A stretch of DNA of 64,000 nucleotides from Symbiodinium natans. Taxonomy: Eukaryota > Sar > Dinophyceae > Suessiales > Symbiodiniaceae. Within the stretch, counting starts at the first letter, position 1. Each line of letters starts with the position of its first letter. The position numbers and the translations under genes are program-made. The DNA lies in contig CAJNDS010000402.1 in the NCBI GenBank assembly GCA_905221605.1, positions 763,818 to 827,817 on the forward strand, in the 5' to 3' direction. The notes under the pieces are model-generated. The model saw nothing but the letters and a program-made list of their open reading frames with translations. It ran no database searches and was not told the origin of the DNA. Shown here piece by piece: positions 12,676 through 23,895 of the stretch.

Positions 12676-13576
12676 ATGAGTCAGCAGCAACGGGGTACTT
12701 CACCGAAGCGCAGCTCTCCGCAGCTCTCCACAGGCTCGGCTGAAAGTGACATCAACAGGCTACGAGAAGTGCAGATTGAAGAGGCCTCACAAGCCGGCAG
12801 AAGTTTCAGCGTAGGAAAGGGCTCAGGACTGGGTGCGGAGCCTAAAAAGTCTGAACCGGCACACCCTGCTTCGCCGCATCAAGTGATATGCAGTGAAAGG
12901 ATATGCGCAAGCCCCTCTTCTTCTAGAAGCGACACGTGGTTGCTTAGGGGTAATTAGAAAAGCAGGGCCTATACATCCATACCGATAGGAAAGAGGAGTC
13001 GTCCACCGGCATTTGGGGCAAATACGCTCTTGCAGTCCGCAACGATCCGTCATCTCATGGCAGGAACTGGGTCGTGAATGCTACGCCCTTCGACCTGACA
13101 ATGTCTCAGTCGACATCGCTCCCCGACTAATTTGAATGGAAAGCAATCAAATCACGAAAGCTAACGGAGCTGGGCTAGAGAACTTACCTAGGCAGGTAGG
13201 GCCTGACGAGGCCTGGAAAGCTGTGAGCTCTTGATTGTATCAAGGGATGGCGGGGGCAACATGGATCTGTCACAGTCATGTAACATGTACGGGCTAGCTG
13301 GCAGGGCCATGGCACCAGGACACATCACGCAGAATCACGCCGCACAATGCTGCACAGCATATTTTGCAAAAACGGATGTACAATTTTCGCAGCCTTTAAT
13401 AGAATCATATCATGAAGACTTGCACAGCATAGAATGATGTAGTGTTAGAGAATGATAAACTGTGATATAGTGTTCCTCCAGGTTGGCGGTGAAGCGCATC
13501 AACCTTGCTGCGCACACATACGGCCAGAACTTTTACTGTATCAGCGAAGACGTGGAGCTTGAGATCAACAAGCCAG
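12676..13576 (+). CDS. Unknown multi-exon gene, 5' part
   Basis: Exon candidates: 12676-12954, a Ser/Glu-rich frame from an ATG (MSQQQRGTSPKRSS); 12994-13127 (GIWGKYALAVRNDPSSHGR, then NWVVNATPFDL); and 13482-13576 (INLAAHTYGQNFYCISEDVE, donor GTCACG). The second and third are convincing globular sequence with AG acceptors. An overlapping frame at 12674-12732 also reads plausibly (TGYFTEAQLSAALHRLG, EF-hand-like), so the first exon is uncertain. I do not recognise the protein. The gap 13577-14638 contains only weak pieces, such as 14430-14515. Confidence 0.45.
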
Positions 13577-14638
13577 GTCACGCAGCGTCTGTCAAGATTC
13601 GGCGATAGAATCCAGATAGTGCTGGTACCCGCAAGCACTTCTGGACATGCTTACTGGCTGCCTGCCACTGTGTGTTGCAGCATAATTCAGCCCAGCACTT
13701 TTTCTTTCTCCATTTCTGGCTGCAGGCATGCCTCCCGCAGCTTGGAATCACGAGACTGAGGCGCATGACGGGAGCGTGTGCAAGACTAAACCACTGTTCT
13801 AGCTGCTTCTAGCTTGCTCCAGGCATCCAGACTTCAGCATTTGAGATTGAGGTTCTGCAAACGCAAGCTACCACGCATCCCGAAATAAGAATCAGACGGC
13901 CCCTTTGGGAGTTACCAGAACACGCTTGGCACTGCTGCTGAACTCCAAATTCTGACATGTTAACGAGGCAATAACCTTGACCGTCGCTGCCTCGGACTGG
14001 ATAACCACGGCGCCAGAGTGCCTCGGCTAGTCGAATTCAAAAACACATCAATCACCATGGTCTGCTACAAGGAACCTTGCGTGTGCAGTCACATACGTGT
14101 ATCCTGAGCATGGTGCTTGTCTGCCAGTTGGGCCTTGAGTGCTTAGACTTCTTGCGACTCTTCACTTGCTTTCCGAGGGGGGCGGTCAGCTACCACGGGC
14201 CATGTGCCCGCATAGCTTTGGGCTCCTGAACAGCATCAGGGAATCAGGGCATGTTTGCTCACTTTGTGCCGCTTGCAAAGTCAAGATTTCTTTTGTCACA
14301 ATTACACTCACAAGTATTTAGCAGTTGGAATGTCCAGATCAAGCCACTAAAGCAGTAGATACATGGGGGGGGGGTGGGTCCTGCAAGTTCCCAAAAAGTA
14401 CTTGCCGAAGGTCCTGACATGGGGCACATTCGCCTGGCCACACTGGGACACATCAAGAAGACGAGGTGGCCTGGCTCCAGGAACCACTCTTCATGATGTT
14501 GTCAGAGCTTTTCTTGTGACAAGGTGCATGGTTCTTTGCTGGTCACCTCCTCACATTTTGCGGGGCGTGCCGATGCTGGAGTCCTGACTTCGTGATTTCG
14601 TCATCATCGCAGAGTCACATGTGCTGCACATGTGCCAG

Positions 14639-16925
14639 TGCTGAAGGCCAAGCAAGCTATCGCTTGCTTTGGTTGCCTCACTCGAAGCTGTGCTTATCTG
14701 AGGAGCTGGCGCACTTCTTCCGGCGGGTTGTGACACATCCTCGCCTACGGGATCACTGGCAGGCTGCTCTCTTTAACCAAAGATGCTTCTCTAAAAAATC
14801 TCCAGGCCGAGGCACACAAGCAGAAATCTAGAATCTAGTCTGTTTTGCTGACGACCCCGTTTCTCTTGTTTTCACTCTCGACTCGTGCTGTTATGACTTC
14901 TTGGGCCACTACGTCTTGACTCAGTCCTCTCGCTGCCCAATGATATTGGTAGGGGGGTAGGGGACAAAGCGTCGTCTGCCTGTTGACCAGGAAGACGACA
15001 TGGCACAAGACGTTAGCTGGCAAGACGCTGGTCCACCAGTGGCAGCGGTGCTGACTCGAGGATATGGTCTTGTGGCAGTGACATCCCTCCCTGGCCTTGC
15101 AACCCTGTTGCTAAGTAATTGTGGCACCTTATCTGTATCAAAGGAAATTCGTACAGGCGTGAAGTGGCTAGCTCTGCCCCTCTCCGTGCAAGGCCTAACA
15201 TCTTCCCCACGTTGGACATGAGCTTCCATGATCCTGCCTGGATATGCCTGGTCCACGAAGCCCCCGCTGCCCAAAACATCGCGACATGAGGTTGCTTAAT
15301 GTCACATCGGGAGCTCGCTGAGGGCCTATGCATCACAGTCTTTGAACTTACAAGCAGTCCGCTACAGCCGGGTGCCAATAAAGCCTTTGGCACTAGAGGC
15401 ACACAGGTGCCGGATCTTGACACGGAGGCACGGAACAGAGCCGATGAATTGATCCATGCCATACAGACCTACGATTGAAATTTGCTGTGAGGATCTTCAA
15501 AAGCTTCAAAAGCTACGAAGCACGCCGAGCACGCATCATCGCTGCACAACAGCAGTGCGAACATGTTCCTTGGCGGGACGTGGTTGACCTTGTGCGAGTG
15601 GGAAGTACCCATCCTTTCCCAAAACTTCGCTCAGTCGAGAATTTAGGTCGATTTTCAACTTGAAGCATCTTGAGGCATTGACAGACATTCGGACTGATAC
15701 TCTCTCTAGCTGCTTGAATGCCGGTCCGCCGCGCCTTGCCAGTCAGGTACAACGCGCTGTCTCACGCACCTGTGCAGCATTATGCCGGCGGCGCCTGGCA
15801 AAGCCAGGCAAGCAACATCGGTTCTACACAGCAAGCCTCTCGCTAAACATGTACAATTGGGTGCGGAACATCGCTGCACAGCGTACAGCATTGTGGTCCG
15901 ATGACATTTCTAAATCGAGTGACCGAGGTGATAGTTCCTGAGTCTTCGGTCTTTGACGCTTCTTATGCGGAGCTCCATGCAAAGTACGGCGCAGCAGCCT
16001 GGCGATACGGGCAGTTCGAGCCCAGGGGAAGAGTCAGCGACGAGCTTCTGCCAGCTGAAATTTTTGAGGATGAAAAGTATGTATGTGACACATACCACGT
16101 GCTGAATTGCGCAGTGGGCCTAGCAAGATGTCCAAGGCAAATCTTTTCGTCTCGCACGTCTGGGCTGAGACCGCACAGACCTCTCTCGAGGCTGTTGGAA
16201 GGGTGGCAAAGCCAAAAAGAGAGTCACACATACGCACACACGATGTCAGACCACGTCAGTCATTCCTTGCATAGTCGACTGAGCTGTGAAATCACTGAGC
16301 TGCGAGGCTGTGCGCCGCCTGTACCGGTTTGCCTTCCGGCTTGGTTTGCGACGTTTTGCGATTCTGTGCTCCTTCAGGCATGACACCAGGATTTTTCAGT
16401 GGCAAGTGGGAGCAGACACATGCGAAATCCATGAAGCTTAATTAGACGACCAGAGCATGGCTTTTTATTTGCAAGTGGGTCGATGTGCTGCGATCGTCTT
16501 AGGTAAGGGAAAACCAGCTGCAGTCACAGCAGGTTCGCGCATGGCCGCTTGGCCATTGAAACGCTCCCGATCGCGCGGATTCCACAGTACTTGGTAGCCG
16601 CGTTTGACACGACCGTAAAGCAAAGGCAACATTTGGCACAAGATCCAAAAACGTGCAGAGAATGGTTCGAGCAACGCTTGTCCAGGTCATCAAGAGAGAG
16701 TAGAGACATGTAGAGACATAGAGGGGCTGAACTTTCCGGTCTTAGGTTCTGCACCGTCTGCAACAACCAGAGCCGCGTGACCGAGGCCGCCGGGAAACGG
16801 GGCCTGTGAGTTTCCAGAAGCCATCGCAAGCTAGCTGAAATGCACAGCGCCGGTCGTGGCTCCAAAATCTCCACGCACCTCGTCAGGAGCTGGGCTCCGA
16901 GGTCCGGAAGTCGCCTTTCTACAAG
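14639..16925 (+). CDS. Unknown multi-exon gene(s), strong coding
   Basis: A run of good exons: 14639-14831 (LSEELAHFFRRVVTHPRL), about 15190-15477 (FPTLDMSFHDPAW; LAEGLCITVFELTS; ends in TGA), about 15490-15660 (ARRARIIAAQQQCEHVPW), about 15910-16076 (DASYAELHAKYGAAAW, donor GTATGT), 16533-16685 (RIPQYLVAAFDTTVKQ) and 16746-16925 (FCTVCNNQSRVTEA, then SHRKLAEMHSAGR). The last two join in phase across a 60-nt GT-AG intron. Two in-frame TGAs occur (15287, 16807), each inside a tiny intron-like segment. The CxxC in FCTVC hints at metal binding. No family was recognised, and it may be one gene or two. Confidence 0.5.
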
Positions 16926-17209
16926 GTGCCTGTAATATCCTGTAATAGTGGTGAGTTTGGCAGAGCTTGCTGAGTTTGCTTGAGCCCAATGCGGTTTTTA
17001 GCGATGCGTGGCGCTCCGCTGGACTTGGGGCTAGCTGTGCAGATTTATGAAACGCAGTTTCAACATCCAGTGTCATTTTCCGGCCTCGGAGATGTGTGCG
17101 CGTGAGATCGCACGAGACTCTGCCTTCAAGATGAAGGCAGGTTAAGTTGTAGTGGCACGTGGTCGCCTGAAAGTGCACCCTGCAGGGCGTGCAGCCGGGC
17201 TTGCCCAAT

Positions 17210-17460
17210 GCGGGGTGTAGCGTGCGCATCGCAGACGAAGGAAAGCCCAGTTTTCTGTCACGTCATGAGAGGGGCTTGGCTTTGGGGGGGATCCCAGGCG
17301 GGGTGCAGCGGGGTCCACGAAGGGCTTCGGAACTGTTGGAGAGGGTCACAGCCTAAAGCCCTGCAGCATCGCATTGCGGCTCCTCCAAGCTGTTCGGCCA
17401 GGTCCCACAGGGGAGGGCCGGGGAGGGGGTGAAGGAGAGATCCTGGACTGCTTGTTCTAG
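17210..17460. repeat. Dispersed repeat copy 1
   Basis: Shares a series of matching words, in the same order and orientation, with 46910-47105: a block ending GAAGGAAAGCC, then CACGTCATGAG, then ATTGCGGCTCC, then a G/A-rich block ending AGATCCTGG. Similarity is patchy (my rough impression is two thirds of bases). It is therefore an old dispersed repeat and not coding, although a frame is open. Confidence 0.55.
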
Positions 17461-17519
17461 ACGCCTCTCGCCCGGAAGTCGAGGCGAAGCATCGGCATGG
17501 AGGGCTGGTACTTCCGATG

Positions 17520-17521
<2 letters not shown>

Positions 17522-17570
<49 letters not shown>
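17522..17570. repeat. GA dinucleotide repeat
   Basis: About 24 uninterrupted GA units, inside a probable intron just upstream of the exon at 17601. Confidence 0.95.
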
Positions 17571-17576
<6 letters not shown>

Positions 17577-17600
17577 CTTGCACTCCCATGTGACCTACAG

Positions 17601-20600
17601 ATGTCCACAGTGCTTGCGGAGGTTTTGCAGTCCAAGAGCATTGAGCAGGCAGGGCTCGGGCCCGCGTCTCTGGACGCTGGAATAAGAAGCATGGATCCAA
17701 GCTAAGGCAGCATCTGAACATACTTGCAGACTTGCACTCGAGGCGAGGTGTACCTGTAGTGACGTAGCATGGGCAGGTGGCACTGGTTTCGCCTTTGAAG
17801 GCGCTCAACCGAGCCGTGGTCGACAGAGTTGCTTAAGATTTTTTAGGGTCGTCCAGAAGGTTGACTTTTCTCCATTAGCACCCTACAGAGTTTTGGACAT
17901 GTTTGGGCGGGGTTCTTGGATGTAGTTAATTGCCCATTGAGTGCTGGGACGAACGATAGCTTCAAACGAAGGAAAATGGTGCAACTTTGAGTTCTCATTG
18001 GCCATCCACAGTGACAAGCCTGTCTGGATGGCCGCTTGTCTTCCGCGGACCTTTAGCAGGGCTGAAGGGCTGGGCCTTAAGCTGAGGGGTCCCCAAAACT
18101 TCCCCATGACATGGGGTGGGTCCCCAGATGCCTACGCATCAAAGGTCACCAACGACGGCGTAGTGCAAGCTGGCGATGTGCCACCAAAGGCTGCGCAGCG
18201 CTTCAACTAAAGTTTCGTGCCTCATCGCAAGCAATTGCTGCTGTCCTCAGGTCGACCAGTTACTCATTTTACTTTAGCGTCCCATCTCATCTCCTGTGCA
18301 TTGAATAACAGAGAGGCCAAAAGAGAAGCTGCCATACGTTGCGATACCATTTGCTGACAAGGGGCTACCCTCATGCCGCTGATATCCATGCATTGTTTTG
18401 CTCTGTTTCCCCCCAGGGGTTGTTGAAACATGGCTCGTTGCAGGCCCTGCGACAGATTGCCGAAGCTGCCTTGAGCTGAGAGTGACATCTGACCAAGTAG
18501 ACATTCGTTCGCACCACTTGGCAATAGCTCTTGCGCCCCAGGTCATTAGCTTTCGCTGCAAGGTCGGTCAGGGTTCTGTGCACAGCCGCCGCGAAATTAG
18601 AAGTTTGAAGAGTTATGTTCGATGGTAACAGCCGCAATGCATCCTCAAGCCTGTGTCAGGGAGCCATGACACAAGCTATGAACGGCTGTGCCTGCTGCAG
18701 TTGCCTGACAAGTGGGGGAGAAGATTAAAAGAAGAGAACAGCTCAGCAAAATCAGATGAATGTTGTCGTGCATGTTATCCACAGCTGTATCTTGTTGGTG
18801 GCTTCTCTCCACCCTGCGTTATCTCTTCTCATGATTCCGTGGAGGTTGGATGACACACTATATCTGAAGCACCCCAGGGGGTCTAAACAGTTGTACAAGT
18901 GTCCGCGATAGAGATATCCAAGATCTACAAGATCTCCATATGCTGCGTGACGTTGCTCAACGAAAAGGCCAGCAATCCCAACTGGACAGCGAACAGGAGT
19001 CGCGGTGCTCCACGGCGGCTGACGAAGCAATGATTGATGCAGCTGTGGCAGGCTGCAACAGCTAGAGCTGAGTATCTCCTAGGCGAGGTTTCATTGAGAC
19101 GTTTCTCTTGGCATGTTTGGATCATGAGGTGGCCTTAGTTTGCCTTCGGTTGTTGGCTGTCAACAGCAGAAGTTTACTGACTCCGATCCTACGAATCCTT
19201 CGATAGGCCGCTGACGTTAAGTTAGCAATGAGTTAATTCAGTTGTGACGTCTGGCCGTGCCTCAACATACGCACTCCCTGCCTAGAAATGGGCGGCTATG
19301 ACCTGCTGGACTGTAACCTGAAGGCGCAGATGTACGACATGTTTGCGCATGCTCAGCCCCGTGCAACAGCTAACCCAGCATAGCTGCAAGCGCAGACTAG
19401 TAGCTGCACTCTGCTGCACTGAAGCTCCTGCAGTAGTCTTCTTGTTGCAGTCGTATGCAAGTCAAGAATTTGCTTGTTTCTGCAAGGCCGTTTTTCGTTC
19501 TGCCATAGAAGTGGCACACGGGCAATTGAACGAGGCCGGCATGTAGTTCCTCTCAGGTGCAGCTGCCTGCCCGCTCCTACTTTCTTGTCCATGGCACTTC
19601 TTGTTGCGAGCCCACGATGTTGCAGGCAAGCTGGGAATCCTCTCTGAGCTTCCAAAGTTTCCGTCTTGTGCACAAGCGTTCATGCAGCATCTGCTGTTCA
19701 GATGTAGTCGAACCACACATCATCATACATTTACACTTCCACCTTGCTCTGCCGGCATGTGAGTTGCAAGGCGTTTGAGATGGTAAAGCGGGAGGAGATC
19801 GACCAGTCAATGGTCACGGCAGTCTGAACTGGCTTGCAGAGACGGCAGAGCCCAGGTCTGCCAAACTGGGGTCAAGTGCTTGTCCTTAGCAGATCTGCAC
19901 TGCAATCGAACAAAGCACCAACATTTGCCTAGTCGGAACATGGGCTGCTAGTAAGCTACTTGTCTTGGAAAGCGATCCATATCGTATCGGGTGTTCTTAA
20001 TTGCCGGCCGCCAGAAAGTCAAAGTCCATGTTTCGAAAGCCCCTCTCCCTGGATTCAGCTGCTCAAACTCAGCAGCTATGTGATCCAACATGATCTAATT
20101 TTCTGGGCTCCCGCAGAGCTTTGTCCAAGCTGCACAGTGGTCTTTGGTGCTACATCTGATGCCTTAGCAGTCAAATTGGAAGTGTTGCCAGGACTGTGGA
20201 GACAGCCTAGGGCATTTAATGGCAATCTTGGAGGATCTTGCAGGAAAAGTGTGCTCGGCGATGGGGGCAAGCAAAGAATGGGACATGGCAGTTGAAAGTT
20301 AAACGTCGCTAGCACCGCTGACAGCATCATTGTCTGCAAAGCAGCGTGCTGGGTTGGCTTTTGCTTGTTTTTTTCCTCCTGAGGGTTGCAAACAATAGTG
20401 CTCCCTTGTGGGGATCTTGGCTGCTTGTCCTTTGCCTTCTGAAGGAAGTTGCAAAGGACAGTGGGGTTCCGTCGTTGCTGCCGAAGCAGTTCAGAGCCTG
20501 ATGACAAAAAAATGCATGGCCGCCCTTGGGAGTGACTTTGTGATGGTTTTTGTGGTCCTGTGGTCAGCCCGGTAAAAGGTAACTTCTAGCAGCAGGCAAA

Positions 20601-22965
20601 AATGTAAAAGAAATGCGGGCCATGCGAAAAACGTCCAAAACCCAAAGCTGCAGTGCAGGTGCAACGCTGCCAACACCACCTCTAGGTCTTGCCCAGAGTG
20701 TGGACAGCTCTCGCCTCACTTTACGCAGCTTGGCTAACTTTGGTTTCATGTCTCCCCTCCGGGTTGCATGTGGTTGCGTGGCTGCACCTGCTCCGGCGGC
20801 AAGAAAAGGACTTGCGCATCTTTTGCATGTAGTCTTAGTTGCATTGGCAGTGGAGCAGGCTGGCAGAAGCACTGGCCCACCAAGGCGCTACATCCGATGT
20901 GCTGGAGTCTCAGCATGCTACAGGGGCCACTTAAGCCATCGCAATACACCCGGACATTGCCAAAGACCTGGCGGGTCGTGAAGCATGGTTCGGTAAGGCT
21001 CCCAGATCAAAACTGGCAGCTCTTGAAGTCTACGGAGGCATCAAGCACGGGGAAGTGCACGACCATTGGGGGCACGTGCGCCTGGTCCACGTGTGCCAAG
21101 TAAGCTGTAGTGATCACGCAAGTGCGACAATCGCTGGGACGACAATGCAATCGCTTGGAGCAACTCTGGGAGAGGTTGCTAGCGTTTAACAGTTTAACAC
21201 ATCGACGAGGTCACCTTGGGCACTGCAGCCGAGCAGCCTTCAGCATTTGGCGACGGACTCTTGTAAAGCTAGGTGCCAACGCGGGGTAGTTCGGGAAACC
21301 AACGAGTCTGAGTTTGCCCATCTAAGATGATGGGGGGACTAGTCAGATCCAATTGGCTCAAGCTTAAAGTGCCCAAAGTGTCTGAAAGTGTTTTGCTGTT
21401 TTGCTTTCTCGGGAGTGCGACCCGGCCAGCAGAGAAAGAGGTGAGCATGTCTATCGCAGTGTGCACAGAGATGTGTGCCCAAGGAGCACAAACACGGAAG
21501 CTTCCACAATCACAAAAGATTATATTGCAAGTTTGCAAGTTTTTTGCAAGCATACATACCTCCAGTACTCCTCCAACTCCATGTGCCATGGATCGATATC
21601 GCCTGGTCCCGGAAGGAGGCGGCGAGCCCCTGCCAGTCGAGGCACACGCCGTAATGTGAGGATAGGCTTGAAAGCAGCCACGTATGGCTGCATGGACTGC
21701 CCTGGGCCGGGCTTCTTGTCCGGTCATCTTGCCCAGATCATTTGGACCATGAGCTCGAGCGTGCAGCTTTGCAGGTCGAGCCAGGCACAAGCTTGGCAGA
21801 TGCATACGCGCAGGCGCATTTGCCCCACAAGTTTTACCCCTCATGTCGGCACCTGCAAGACGTTAGCCGCGACTGAGCATGGCACAGAAGCAGAGACGTG
21901 CCCGCCGAGGTAGCACTACTCCTGGGCGTGCAGCCGGATGCCTTCACGCTTCTGTTGCGCAATGCTCCTGGAGCGGCCCTCCCTGTGCCCCTGTTGTCTT
22001 TCGCGGGCTTAAGCCAAGGGCCATCGACATGACTTCTTCAGGCTGAGTCCCCAAAAGCCAAGAGCCGAAGGGTGGTTTTCCTGACGAATGATGGCGAAGA
22101 GAAGAGCTTGCATGACTCTCATGCACCCTTCGTTCTTTTTCTGCTTGTGGCTTGTTGTGGCAGGTGCTGCGGCTTCCTCAGTATGATGCCCAAGTGCCTG
22201 CATCGGCAAGGAGGTGTAGCTGAGTGTAGCTTGTCATTTGGCTAAGCTTGACTGCAGGTTAAGTGGAATTGGCTGAGCAGTCTCCAGAAACTTCTCACAC
22301 ACCATTTCTCATCCCGGAAATTTCGAAACTGCACGAGATGTGTGCTCTCAACTTTTCCCTGCAAAGGAGTCCGTGGATGCATTACGCCGGTATGCGAAAC
22401 CTGGTAGTGTGCTTGACCTGCATGTTCATGCATCTTGGCTTTCAGGGTGTAACTTCGACAGGTTTCACTATCTTACTGGCTGGTTCCAGAGTGTGCATGT
22501 GCTCGGAACGTTTGCTCAGTTCAGGCTCAGCCTCACAACACCATTCAAGCATGGAGCAGCAGAACCCTCGCCAGCCCGCAACCTGCATGGCAGTTCACAG
22601 GTGCTACTTGTGGACATGGGCATCTCGAGCGGGCCGAGCGCGCTGCAGGCCTGCAAATGGCTGCACGAGCGGCTAACGTGCCGGGCATAGAAGACACAAC
22701 CTGTTCGGCGCAACGCAGGAGCCAGACCCAGCTCCACACGTTCTCCAGACAGCTGCACAGCCTCCACCTCCACCGCCCAGCAAGGCCAAGGACCTCTTGT
22801 AGTATTGCAACATTCCACAGGATACACAGCATGAAGAGCACGTGTTGAAAGATTCGCTTCGACGGACAGCGCACGGGGGTGAAAGCTTGGTGGGTTCAAA
22901 ATTTGAGGCTTGGGCCTTGTACCAGACCCTGCACAGCATGCAAGACATCTTGGACAGCCGGGGCA
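17601..22965 (+). CDS. String of exons from unknown gene(s)
   Basis: Pieces with good coding character on +: 17601-17705 (MSTVLAEVLQSKSIEQAG), about 17941-18207 (ending GVVQAGDVPPKAAQRFN), 18417-18477 (GLLKHGSLQALRQIAEAAL), about 18904-19064 (RDIQDLQDLHMLRDVAQ), about 19288-19377 (MGGYDLLDCNLKAQMYDMF), 20384-20499 (WLLVLCLLKEVAKDSG), 20936-21099 (AIHPDIAKDLAGREAWFG, donor GTAAGC), about 21659-21870 and 21908-22015 (VALLLGVQPDAFTLLLRNA), about 22344-22690 (SVDALRRYAKPGSVLDLHV), about 22695-22797 (Pro-rich) and about 22872-22965 (KFEAWALYQTLHSMQDIL). No family was recognised. The last ones could be the N-terminus of the following USP gene. Gaps are intronic. Confidence 0.45.
21354..21363 (+). 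other. Possible relic spliced-leader end
   Basis: TTGGCTCAAG equals the last 10 nt of the dinoflagellate spliced leader. It is preceded by CCAA and not by the leader's CATT, so the match is only partial and may be chance. Relic leaders mark retroposed genes in dinoflagellates. Confidence 0.2.
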
Positions 22966-23225
22966 GGTCCCATCATGGACCAATCTAACCTCAGACAATC
23001 GTAGGAGCCACATGTACAAGGACAATCGGAACGATTCAACCTGCCTGACTTCCTTACAGAATCCAGCTTGCATGAATCAGCCTTCTGAGGAGCAATGGCC
23101 AGCACCTAATCGACGTGTGTGCGATATGTGTGTAGCATTGTGTATCATATGTGTAGACGTGCACAGGTATGTGCGGTACTGATCTCATGTGCCTCCGGTT
23201 CGAGTCAAGCGCCGAAGAGCGCTGA

Positions 23226-23227
<2 letters not shown>

Positions 23228-23287
<60 letters not shown>
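23228..23287. repeat. CTG trinucleotide repeat, 20 units
   Basis: Exactly 20 uninterrupted CTG units (CAG on the other strand), about 140 bp upstream of the USP Cys-box exon and probably intronic or 5' untranslated. Read in frame it would give poly-Ala on one strand and poly-Gln on the other; I do not think either is translated. Confidence 0.95.
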
Positions 23288-23290
<3 letters not shown>

Positions 23291-23431
23291 CAGGTCGCTA
23301 GTGTGAAAGTTTGAGGTGCTTGGATCCCTCTGCACAGTTTTTCATTGTACATGCCACGGGCACATCATGTTCAGGAAGATATGTGTGTGTGCTCCCGTGT
23401 CAGTGGATGAGGCTAGCAGAGGGCCACAATC

Positions 23432-23895
23432 ATGTTCGAAGACATGCAGGAGCAGTGGGGTCTGCTTGGCCTCCGCAACATGGGAAACACCTGCAACTCG
23501 CCAGAACATGGCTCGTCGCCAACAAGGGTAGGGTAGACTCTTATGTTTACGTATGTAGATGTAAGAATACGAGTAGAATACGTGTTTTTATTTGTATTAT
23601 CGATTTAATTTTGCATCTCTCTCTCTCTCTCTACCTCCCTTGCTTCGGCTCGGGGGGCATCAAACTTTTCACATGTTGACAACTGCTCCATATTGCTCCC
23701 CCAGCCCGATGAAAGGATCTGAGTGATGTTTCAGTTTCGAGGTTTCGAGGTCTGACCAGAATAGCATGTCCTTGAATCCATTCTGTTGCCTGCCAGGCTA
23801 CCTGAACAGTGCGGTGCAGTGCCTCTCGCAGACGGCATCCCTGCTGCAAAGCTTGCAGAGAGCCGATGATCAGGCACAGGCCGGGTCTTGTGCAG
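23432..23895 (+). CDS. USP Cys-box exons with GC-AG intron
   Basis: The invariant Cys-box codons ACC TGC TAC are split: exon 1 ends ACC T at 23492 and exon 2 resumes GC TAC at 23797. The 304-nt intron between begins GCAACT and ends CCAG and contains a CT repeat (23617-23632). Reading straight through would put Asn after the Cys and hit a stop within 12 codons, so splicing is required. The next intron (23896-23998) keeps phase 1. Confidence 0.9.

Noticed and set aside
21269-21844. 191-codon open frame on -
   Set aside because: + strand exons in this interval have better protein character; GC-rich antisense opening.
22516-23073. 185-codon open frame on -
   Set aside because: Antisense to good + exons (22344-22690, 22872-22965).
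23190-23210. tRNA gene suggested by GGTTCGAGTC
   Set aside because: The T-loop-like word has no A box or fold upstream at tRNA distance.
23119-23335. Poly-Ala / poly-Gln proteins over the CTG repeat
   Set aside because: A simple repeat in a probable intron; no flanking coding sequence in those frames.
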